From Lachnospiraceae bacterium (GTDB taxonomy: Bacteria; Bacillota; Clostridia; Lachnospirales; Lachnospiraceae), in the NCBI GenBank assembly GCA_015057435.1, contig SVEJ01000017.1, forward strand, positions 1 through 56,225: DNA of 56,225 nt, given 5' to 3'. The notes below the pieces were generated by a model. That model searched no databases. It was not told where the DNA came from and saw only the letters and a list, made by a program, of their open reading frames with translations. Of this stretch, positions 18,608-25,897 are shown in pieces. The position numbers and the translations under genes are program-made. Position 1 is the first letter of the stretch; each line of letters begins with the position of its first letter.

Positions 18608-19375
18608 ATGGTGACAGAAGGATTATCGGTAAAGGGTGTTTTATTTGGAAAAGGAAAACCGAAGATTTGTGTGCCGATTGTGGAAAGGAACAAAGAAACC
18701 ATATTGTCATATGCAGAGAAAGTATTAGAATTACATCCTGATATGATAGAGATTCGTGTCGATTGGTTTGAAGGTGTGAATCAGGTAGAGTCGGTGATGG
18801 CATTGCTTAGAGATTTGCGAATGGTAATAGGCGATACTTTGTTAATGATGACGATTCGTACGAAGAATGAAGGCGGAGAATTCGAGGGCTCGATAGAGGA
18901 TTATCGTACGCTTTGTGTGCGAGGTTGTGAGAGTGGATGGATTGATCTGATAGATGTGGAAGCATTTATGGATGATGAATTGCCGGGAGATATTATCAAG
19001 GTAGCGCATCAATGTGATGTCTATGTTGTTGCAAGCAACCACGATTTTGAAAAAACGCCGGATGAACAAGAAATTGTTCGACGTTTGAAATATATGGATG
19101 AACAGGGAGCCGATTTACCAAAAGTTGCGGTGATGCCGAATTCAGAAAGAGACGTATTAACGTTATTGTCTGCGACATTAAGGTATCGGGAACAAGGTGG
19201 AAAGAAACCAATCATTACAATGTCTATGGATGCAATGGGTTTGGTAAGTCGTTTGATTGGGGAACTTACCGGTTCGGCGGTTACATTTGCTACTGCAGGA
19301 CGTGTTTCGGCACCCGGGCAGATTCATATGAAAGATATGCAGCCAATATTAGAAGTGATGCATTTCGATAGATAG
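18608..19375 (+). CDS. aroD: Type I 3-dehydroquinate dehydratase
   Basis: This 255-residue enzyme dehydrates 3-dehydroquinate to 3-dehydroshikimate, step three of the shikimate pathway. Class I features are present: the IEIRVDWFE-type barrel strand, SNHDFEKTP (about 138-146) with the catalytic histidine, DLPKVAVMP (about 173-181) with the Schiff-base lysine, TMSMDAMG (about 209-216), and the SAPGQI substrate-binding loop near 238-243. Length is normal for the family. It sits between two genes unrelated to aromatic amino acid synthesis, and no other shikimate gene is visible in the window. Its start follows AGAGGATAGTG. Confidence 0.95.
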   Translation: MVTEGLSVKGVLFGKGKPKICVPIVERNKETILSYAEKVLELHPDMIEIRVDWFEGVNQVESVMALLRDLRMVIGDTLLMMTIRTKNEGGEFEGSIEDYRTLCVRGCESGWIDLIDVEAFMDDELPGDIIKVAHQCDVYVVASNHDFEKTPDEQEIVRRLKYMDEQGADLPKVAVMPNSERDVLTLLSATLRYREQGGKKPIITMSMDAMGLVSRLIGELTGSAVTFATAGRVSAPGQIHMKDMQPILEVMHFDR

Positions 19376-19389
19376 TAGGAGGCTTGAAA

Positions 19390-20919
19390 ATGAGTAACAC
19401 AGAAGAAAAGAAGGGTATAGAAGGAAAAAGCATTCCGAGAAATCCTAATATGCCGCTTAAGGATTCTGAGGTGGATGAGCTGTTAAAGAAAGCTGCGCAG
19501 CAGATAGCAGACAAGACGGATGATAAAGATGAAAAGTCACAGCCAGCATCTATTCCGGAATTCAAAAAGAAGGAAGAGAAGAAAGAAGAAAAGAAGGAAG
19601 ACAAGAAGGAAGACAAACGAGAGAACATTGATTTGAAAAAAGATGCAGACGCATCTGCAAAGAAGGAAAAGGATTCAAAGGAAAAGAAGGAAAAGGGTTC
19701 GAAGGAAAAGAAGGAAAAGGGTTCGAAGGAAGAGAAGAAAGAAGAGAAGAAGGCAGAAAAAAAGAAGACAGACGAAAAGACAATTGCTACAAAGGAGGAG
19801 CCTTCTAAGAAAGAAGAAAAGAAGGAACTCTCAAAAAAAGACACTGCTTTGAAGGAAAAGGAATTCAAAGTAGAAGATGATGTTTATGTTACGACGAATA
19901 AGAAGACTGAAAAAAAACCGGTACAGAAGAATTATAAGATGACACCGGGTGAGATATTCGGAACAGTGTTAGAAGGTATTTGGATTGGCATTAAGCTGAT
20001 TGTTCTTGTGACAATTATCACTGCAGTAGTCGGATTTTTTATGTCGCGAGACCTAATGGTTAGAGGTCGTAGCGGAGACATGCTTAGTAAGCAGAATATG
20101 AGCGTTGCACCGGCATCGTTGTCTCAGAGATTACAAGAAAGAAAAGCAGGAAAAGCATGGAATGAGACTGTGAAGAAGACGAAGCTGACGATGGAGTCTG
20201 ATGATGGTAAGATTTTGGTTGCGCAAAAGATTATTGTAGACAAGAAGAGCAAAGACTGGGTTGTTATTTTACATGGACAAGGTGGTAATGTAGAGGATGT
20301 GTATGATCTTGCTTTTGCTTATGCAAAAGAAGGGTATAATATCCTGCTTCCGGATTTGAGAGCACATGGTGAAAGTGAAGGTTCTTATTATGGAATGGGT
20401 TGGTTGGATCGTTTGGATGTAATCAATTGGATTGATGTTGTATTGGAAGAACATTCATCGGCAAACATTTTGATTCATGGTGTTGGTCTGGGTGCAGATA
20501 CTGCGTTAATGTTATCCGGAGAACCATTAAAGGATTCAATTAAAGCGATTATTGCAGAAGGCGCATATACAACAGCTTGGGATGCTGTTAAGAAAGAATA
20601 TAAGGAACGACATCCTGATTGGCCGGTATTTCCGATTATGCATATGTTAAATCCTGTCGCAAAAGTTTGGGGAGGTTATTTCCTTACTGAAGCCGATGCA
20701 GTTACACAGGTTGCAAATGCAAAGATACCGATTTTGCTGATTTACGGAAGCAATGACACATATGCAGATGAAGAAATGGCAAAGGAATTAGATTCGGCGA
20801 TTGCATCAGAACATGAATTGTATATGATTGCAACAGGAACACATGAGGATTGTCGATTTGCTGAGCCGGATAATTATTATGGTAAGGTTTTTGATTTTGC
20901 CAAGACACATCTTAAGTAG
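19390..20919 (+). CDS. Membrane-anchored alpha/beta hydrolase-fold protein lacking the nucleophile serine
   Basis: ATG 19390 follows TAGGAGG (19377-19383). The 509-residue product starts with about 160 residues that are very rich in Lys and Glu (KKEEKKEEKKEDKK-type runs), then one membrane helix (about 200-222), then an alpha/beta hydrolase domain. Motifs of the YqkD-type family are visible: LHGQGGN, LLPDLRAHGESEG, YGMGWLDR, the acid in YGSNDTYAD, and a histidine in TGTHEDC. At the nucleophile elbow, where relatives have HGVSMGAAT, the sequence is HGVGLGADT. The Ser codon is therefore replaced by Gly (residue 366, bases 20485-20487). The protein is probably non-catalytic as a hydrolase or uses another mechanism. 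It is the third gene of the aroD operon. Confidence 0.85.
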   Translation: MSNTEEKKGIEGKSIPRNPNMPLKDSEVDELLKKAAQQIADKTDDKDEKSQPASIPEFKKKEEKKEEKKEDKKEDKRENIDLKKDADASAKKEKDSKEKKEKGSKEKKEKGSKEEKKEEKKAEKKKTDEKTIATKEEPSKKEEKKELSKKDTALKEKEFKVEDDVYVTTNKKTEKKPVQKNYKMTPGEIFGTVLEGIWIGIKLIVLVTIITAVVGFFMSRDLMVRGRSGDMLSKQNMSVAPASLSQRLQERKAGKAWNETVKKTKLTMESDDGKILVAQKIIVDKKSKDWVVILHGQGGNVEDVYDLAFAYAKEGYNILLPDLRAHGESEGSYYGMGWLDRLDVINWIDVVLEEHSSANILIHGVGLGADTALMLSGEPLKDSIKAIIAEGAYTTAWDAVKKEYKERHPDWPVFPIMHMLNPVAKVWGGYFLTEADAVTQVANAKIPILLIYGSNDTYADEEMAKELDSAIASEHELYMIATGTHEDCRFAEPDNYYGKVFDFAKTHLK

Positions 20920-20958
20920 CGTTAGAAGGATAGTATTACAATTAAGAAAAGTATGATG

Positions 20959-20986
20959 AATGGTGCACAATTTGTGCACCATTTTA
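20959..20986 (+). terminator. Probable terminator after the alpha/beta hydrolase gene
   Basis: AATGGTGCACAA (20959-20970) and TTGTGCACCATT (20972-20983) are exact reverse complements around a single T, followed by TTATAT. The T-run is short, so it may only be partial and also act on the opposite strand. Confidence 0.55.
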
Positions 20987-21011
20987 TATCAGGAAAGGTA
21001 ATAGGCATAGG

Positions 21012-22223
21012 ATGGAAAAAAAGAAATACTGTGATTTGTCAGATGAATTGCAACAAAGAATCATGGATGACCGAAAGTGTGGTTATGAAAATCCTTATCG
21101 TACGTCAGATGAGGATGCGATTAGAAGAAAACAGGATTGGGATAAGCATAAGCTTCTTCGTCCTGCGTATGTAAGAGATATAGAAAAGATTATGCATACG
21201 CCTTATTACAATCGTTATGCAGATAAGACGCAAGTATTTTCTTTTTATAAAAATGATGATATTACAAGACGTGCGTTGCATGTACAGCTTGTTTCACGAA
21301 TCGCAAGAAATATAGGTGGCCTTTTGGGGCTTAATCTTGATTTGATTGAGGCAATTGCACTTGGTCATGATATCGGTCATACACCATTTGGTCATGCAGG
21401 GGAACGCTATCTTAGTGAATGCCTACAAGAACATGCAGGTCAATTTTTTAACCATAATGTGCATAGCGTGCGAGTCCTTGATGTTATTTTGAATCGCAAT
21501 ATCAGTTTGCAGACGTTAGACGGAATTCTTTGTCATAATGGAGAGTTTGCGATGCAGGAATATCGTCCGGTGCCGCTAGAGGATTTTTCGAGTTTTACGA
21601 AGAAATATGAGACGTGTTATTTTGATGAAACTGCAATTGGACGATTGGTGCCGTATACGCTTGAAGCTTGTGTTGTTCGTGTGTGCGATATGATTGCATA
21701 TCTTGGTAAGGACAGACAGGATGCAAAACGTGCTAATCTGATAAGTAGCGATTCTATTTTTGATGAGCAGGCATTCGGAAAGAGTAATCCGGAAATAATT
21801 AACAATTTGATTGTCAATATTGTAGAGAATAGTTATGGCAAAGATTGTATTGTTATGGATGACGAGTATTACCGGGCAATTAAGGCGACCAAGAAAGAGA
21901 ATTATGAAAAAATATATTTTAACGAAGCGGTGGAACGTACGTATAAGGAAAGTGTACAGCCGATGTTTCATACCATGTATGATAAGCTGTTGATTGATGC
22001 GAAGGCACAGGATGAGAATTCTATCCTTTATAAACATCACGTTGAGTTTGTGAAGGAAAACACGGCGACTTACGGATACGAGACATACTTAGAAACAACG
22101 ACACCGGAACAACTTGTAGTAGATTATATGGCAAGTATGACGGATGATTATTTTGTAGATTTGTATGGGTATCTATTTCCGAAGAGTTCGCATAAGATAC
22201 AGTATGTTTCGTATTTTGAGTAA
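21012..22223 (+). CDS. dgt: dGTPase-like HD-domain triphosphohydrolase
   Basis: The 403-residue protein fits the deoxyguanosinetriphosphate triphosphohydrolase family, which cleaves dNTPs to the deoxynucleoside and tripolyphosphate. A histidine in TRRALHVQLV (about 74-83), the HD pair in ALGHDIGHTPFGHAGE (about 116-131) and a later CDMIAYLGKD (about 228-237) make up the metal site of HD phosphohydrolases. The N-terminal segment with DELQQRIMDDRKCGYENPYR is typical of the longer bacterial forms. It is preceded by a terminator-like hairpin, so it may be transcribed alone, and ends at a bidirectional terminator. The gene symbol is by family only. Confidence 0.85.
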   Translation: MEKKKYCDLSDELQQRIMDDRKCGYENPYRTSDEDAIRRKQDWDKHKLLRPAYVRDIEKIMHTPYYNRYADKTQVFSFYKNDDITRRALHVQLVSRIARNIGGLLGLNLDLIEAIALGHDIGHTPFGHAGERYLSECLQEHAGQFFNHNVHSVRVLDVILNRNISLQTLDGILCHNGEFAMQEYRPVPLEDFSSFTKKYETCYFDETAIGRLVPYTLEACVVRVCDMIAYLGKDRQDAKRANLISSDSIFDEQAFGKSNPEIINNLIVNIVENSYGKDCIVMDDEYYRAIKATKKENYEKIYFNEAVERTYKESVQPMFHTMYDKLLIDAKAQDENSILYKHHVEFVKENTATYGYETYLETTTPEQLVVDYMASMTDDYFVDLYGYLFPKSSHKIQYVSYFE

Positions 22224-22224
22224 G

Positions 22225-22251
22225 CAAAAGGGACGCGCAAGCGTCCCTTTG
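22225..22251. terminator. Bidirectional terminator between convergent genes
   Basis: CAAAAGGGACGC and GCGTCCCTTTG are complementary around a GCAA loop. The A-run on one side and T-run on the other allow it to serve both the dGTPase gene (stop at 22223) and the minus-strand membrane-protein gene (stop at 22263). Confidence 0.85.
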
Positions 22252-22262
22252 CATATGTAATA

Positions 22263-23171
22263 TTACATATTGTTCAAATAGTCATCTAAATCATCATTAA
22301 GACTATATAAGGTTGCAGGTCTCAAGGTGACATCGCCTGTTTGGAGAGTGCGAACCATGATTACAATATAAACAATGAAACAAATACTAGATAGTCTGAA
22401 GTCGTTTATACTCAGCATGCTTGAGCCGATGGCCCTGATGATGGTTAAGACACTTTGCACATAAAATGAAATCCAGTATAAGGTTGCAAAGGATTCGTTG
22501 GATTTGCATACAGCATTGATAATCAATGCAACCAATGCAAGGAACAACGTCGTAAAGAATAAATTGATAATTGTGAATGGTACAATGAATAATCCGAGGG
22601 AAAATCCTGTCTTTGCCACAAATCCCTTGTAACCATCTAAAATGATATCTTTTGAGAAAGTCCGAATACCCAAAGCATTTAAAAAATTATATAATGGTAA
22701 TTCTATAAATTCACCGGTGTTTTTTTCATAAGTGACCATGGTGGTTTGGCTAATTAGCATAATTTGTGTTGCATTGCTGTTGTCGAGTGCTTTCTGGAAT
22801 TCTTTGTATCCGCCACTGGATGTTTCGAAGGCCTGTTTCTTAAGTGTTGCTAAATCCCATTTCTCTTGGTTCGTATTGATAATCAGGTAAGAATTATCGG
22901 CAGCTAGCACAATCTCTTCTTCTACGTAGAAACTTCCGCTTGCGTATGAGAAATTTGGCAGTTGCAAAAGCTGATTTTCTAATTCTTCGTCTGTGTTAAT
23001 GGTGAAAACTACCCAGCCACATACGATGATAGCTATCAGAATACTAACGATAATAGCGTATAGAATTTTGCCACCTGTGGATTGCTTTCGTAGATTGTAA
23101 AGTGACTCGGGACTATAGACGCCCTTAAACGCTTCAATGATTTGAAGAAATGGGTTGACTTTTGTGTACAT
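22263..23171 (-). CDS. Polytopic membrane protein, DUF1189-like
   Basis: The 302-residue product starts at ATG 23171 (minus strand) behind GGAGGAGG. After a cytoplasmic segment with KVNPFLQIIEAFKGVYSPES, in the style of DUF1189 proteins, it has a membrane helix (about 34-57). A soluble extracytoplasmic part follows (about 58-190) with several Asn-Thr-rich stretches, then four closely spaced membrane helices (about 192-285) and an acidic tail (LNDDLDDYLNNM). The DUF1189 link rests on topology and the N-terminal pattern, not on a search. The function is unknown. It is monocistronic, divergent from the gene at 23398 and convergent with dgt. Confidence 0.7.
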   Translation of the reverse strand: MYTKVNPFLQIIEAFKGVYSPESLYNLRKQSTGGKILYAIIVSILIAIIVCGWVVFTINTDEELENQLLQLPNFSYASGSFYVEEEIVLAADNSYLIINTNQEKWDLATLKKQAFETSSGGYKEFQKALDNSNATQIMLISQTTMVTYEKNTGEFIELPLYNFLNALGIRTFSKDIILDGYKGFVAKTGFSLGLFIVPFTIINLFFTTLFLALVALIINAVCKSNESFATLYWISFYVQSVLTIIRAIGSSMLSINDFRLSSICFIVYIVIMVRTLQTGDVTLRPATLYSLNDDLDDYLNNM

Positions 23172-23397
23172 ATTTCCTCCTCCAATCCCCTTTTTATGTA
23201 ACTAAATTTATCATGTACAGGTGAAATGGGCAAGTGAATCTTTATTTGCAAAGTTATCAAATACCAATTGTTACGTGGAACGTGTCAAAAGTTACATGGG
23301 CGTTTTTTTGACATTTTTTCTGCTAGAATGAGTTGTGTGAAAGGTATGACAGCATTGATACCTTTGTGAAATACTTTACAACGCGAGGAGGATGATG

Positions 23398-24081
23398 ATG
23401 GAAAGTACAAAAGAAATGTTAATGAAAATTAGGTATAAGTCTGTTGGTTTCTATGCGGCAATTGTTGCAGACATACTTTATCTTTTGAATGTAGTATTGT
23501 GTGCGATTATGTTTTTTCGAATCGATACATCTACTTCAGATGGACAGTTTCTAAAGGAACGCGGATTGACGAATTATGTATGGGAATACTATTCTCAACA
23601 AGTTTTGTTTAAAGTCAGTGTAGTTGTCTTGGTAATAGCTGTCATTGCTTTGTTTGTTTCATATCTACTAGAGCGAACAGGGAAGAAAAGAATTGCTATG
23701 GCGATATGTTTCGGTATTATTCTTGTAAGCGGTTTGACTCTGTTTTTAATGAGTCTGGATTTCTCTATTCGTTGGCGTATCAGTGTAATAGGGGTAATCA
23801 TGGAATTGATATCGTTGATTTTAATTGTCGTGTTGTCTCTTGTGGCATTTATTCTTTTTGTTATTGATAGAGAATATAGAAGAGAAGTGCTTATACTGTT
23901 AGCCTCAGGTGCATGGTTCTTACTAGGAATCTTACTTATCACGCTGGCGGTCGCAATTGGAATTGTGGTAATTGTGTTTAAGGTTATATCCATCTTTTCA
24001 GATTCTTCGACTGGAGAACGAATTATTGAGGAGAAAGATGAGTACGGAAATGTAATTCGAAGGTGGCGAGAAGAGAGGTAA
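23398..24081 (+). CDS. Unknown membrane protein with five or so helices
   Basis: Three ATG codons lie in a row (23392, 23395, 23398). The GAGGAG box at 23385-23390 spaces best with the third. The 227-residue product has hydrophobic segments at about 17-40, 65-88, 96-117, 122-150 and 160-188, then a charged cytoplasmic tail (RIIEEKDEYGNVIRRWREER). I recognise no family. A small inverted repeat (AAAGGTAT/ATACCTTT, 23340-23365) lies just upstream. It is followed 34 bases later by another unknown membrane-anchored protein, so the two are probably co-transcribed. Confidence 0.75.
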   Translation: MESTKEMLMKIRYKSVGFYAAIVADILYLLNVVLCAIMFFRIDTSTSDGQFLKERGLTNYVWEYYSQQVLFKVSVVVLVIAVIALFVSYLLERTGKKRIAMAICFGIILVSGLTLFLMSLDFSIRWRISVIGVIMELISLILIVVLSLVAFILFVIDREYRREVLILLASGAWFLLGILLITLAVAIGIVVIVFKVISIFSDSSTGERIIEEKDEYGNVIRRWREER

Positions 24082-24115
24082 AAGGTTGATTGGTAAATGG
24101 CATGGAGAGAGTTTT

Positions 24116-25222
24116 GTGAAAATAATGTTGAAAAAAGTGTTTAGAAGGGATAAAAGTGTTGTGAAGAAAAAAAGTTTGATTATAATATCGGGATTAAGTG
24201 TTTTAGTAGTTGTATTGGTTGTTATTATGGTTCTTGTCATTACAAAAACTAGTGGTCCTGAAACGGTGGCGAAGGAATACTGTGATATTCTGGTAAAAGG
24301 TAATTTTGAAGAAATCATAGATTTAACATATTTTCCGAAAAGTGAATTTATCGGAGAAGAAAAATTGAATGAATTAAAAGATAAATATTATGATAGGATG
24401 TCAAAAGATTATAGTAATGTTGTTAGCTGTACATATACAGAAACGAAGGAGACAGAAAAGACGATAACGTATAAAATTACTATGGAAAAGACGGATGGTA
24501 ATGATACGGAAACTATTGAGGTTGATAAGCAAAGTAATAAAATAATGCAAGATAATTTGTATAGAAAAGTAAAAATAACAGTTCATAAAGGCGCAACGGT
24601 TATGGTCGAGGATAAGGTGATATCTATTGAACCTAAGGCAAAAACGGAAAAAAACGGAACTAATGTAGATGTATATAGTCTTATGGTATTAGATGATGTG
24701 GAATATAATTTAAACATTACACATTCGATTTATGAGTATGATACGGAAGAAATTGGGGAAGAAGGGTTCCATTATTCTTTAAATTGTAAATTAAAGGATG
24801 ATTATTTGGAAAACCTAAAAGAGGATGTCAATAAAGTTTGCAAGGAGTTAGTGACTGTTGTTAAGCAAAAGGGTGATATTGCGTCGGTAAACAAATATTT
24901 TATAAATAGTGATGCTGACAAATTAGTACAAGAAAATGAGTTCTTGAATGGAACATATGATAATCGTGAAATAGACAAGTTCAATTATGAATTTAAAGAA
25001 GTGCTTGACACCCTTATTGAGCAAGAAATCTATATAGAGGATGGTCAGTTGTTGTTATGCACACGCACAACGTATCAAGAAACAGTGTCGAAAAAGAGAG
25101 AAGACCAGTTGATAATTGGTGATGGTGAATTTATAGATTCCTATGTTGATGGATTTGAAGTTGAAATGAAATTATATTGGGTTCTAGATGGGGATGAGTG
25201 GAAAATCTCGCATTGGGAATAG
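24116..25222 (+). CDS. Membrane-anchored extracytoplasmic protein of unknown function
   Basis: I place the start at GTG 24116, six bases after GGAGAG. TTG 24086 in the same frame, behind GAGAGG, is a possible alternative adding ten residues. The product (368 residues) has a basic N-terminus, one membrane helix (about 22-43) and a long extracytoplasmic part. Residues just after the helix (PETVAKEYCDILVKGNFEEI) resemble DUF4878/lumazine-binding-like domains, which are small alpha+beta folds found in many lipoproteins. The rest, to the KLYWVLDGDEWKISHWE end, reads like a second domain of the same general type. No catalytic motif is visible. Confidence 0.7.
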   Translation: MKIMLKKVFRRDKSVVKKKSLIIISGLSVLVVVLVVIMVLVITKTSGPETVAKEYCDILVKGNFEEIIDLTYFPKSEFIGEEKLNELKDKYYDRMSKDYSNVVSCTYTETKETEKTITYKITMEKTDGNDTETIEVDKQSNKIMQDNLYRKVKITVHKGATVMVEDKVISIEPKAKTEKNGTNVDVYSLMVLDDVEYNLNITHSIYEYDTEEIGEEGFHYSLNCKLKDDYLENLKEDVNKVCKELVTVVKQKGDIASVNKYFINSDADKLVQENEFLNGTYDNREIDKFNYEFKEVLDTLIEQEIYIEDGQLLLCTRTTYQETVSKKREDQLIIGDGEFIDSYVDGFEVEMKLYWVLDGDEWKISHWE

Positions 25223-25278
25223 TACATTATGATTTAGGTACGCATCATATATGAAATAATCGAAAGGATAAAACAGTT

Positions 25279-25878
25279 ATGAAGAAAAAAGGTTTGGTTG
25301 TTGTATTATTGTTTATATTGTTTCTGATGATTCCGAGCAATGATGTTGAAGCTGCAAGCAAAAAGAAAGTATACAAGGCGTATTATAGCTGGATGGTAAA
25401 AAAAGCACCAAAATCATACAAGGAATATAGTCTTGTGAAATTGGACAATGATAATATTCCGGAATTGATAGGTCACTACCAGGATGATTATGGCATGCAT
25501 TACTATGTAATATGTTCTTATAATGGCAAAAAGGTTGTAACTAACGAGTTGTATGCCGGGATGGCATATACAAGCTCATATAGAGGATCATTATATTATA
25601 TTCCGAAAAAGGGGAAAATTCTTCAATACACTAGTTATGCAGCGGGAACTCAGAAAAGTGATGAAGTATATAAGCTAAAAAAAGGAAAGCTAAAAGTTGT
25701 TGCAAATGGTACATTCGAATATAGAAATAACAAAAGCATCTACAGATGGAATGATAAGAAGGTTAGTAAATCTACTTATAAGAAAAAGTTGAAAAAGGCA
25801 TTTAATCAATCCAAGGCAAAATCCTTTGGTGACATTCAGTTTTATTCCAAATCAAAGATGAAGAAAAAGTTAAAATGA
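25279..25878 (+). CDS. Small secreted Lys/Tyr-rich protein of unknown function
   Basis: The 199-residue product has a clear signal peptide (MKKKGLVVVLLFILFLMIP, cleavage likely after VEA near residue 26). The mature part is strongly basic and rich in Tyr and Lys. It contains KLDNDNIPELIGHY (about 56-69), a DxNxDGxxEL-like pattern seen in FG-GAP-like secreted proteins of Clostridia, and ends in a run of lysines (SKMKKKLK). No enzyme motif is present. The start follows AAAGGA. It lies 19 bases before the next gene and is probably part of one transcript with it. Confidence 0.75.
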   Translation: MKKKGLVVVLLFILFLMIPSNDVEAASKKKVYKAYYSWMVKKAPKSYKEYSLVKLDNDNIPELIGHYQDDYGMHYYVICSYNGKKVVTNELYAGMAYTSSYRGSLYYIPKKGKILQYTSYAAGTQKSDEVYKLKKGKLKVVANGTFEYRNNKSIYRWNDKKVSKSTYKKKLKKAFNQSKAKSFGDIQFYSKSKMKKKLK

Positions 25879-25897
25879 GAGAGGGATACGAACACAC

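Noticed and set aside
23298-23328. Promoter at TTGACA ... TAGAAT before the gene at 23398
   Set aside because: The two boxes are only about ten bases apart, far below the 16-18 needed, so they cannot form one promoter.
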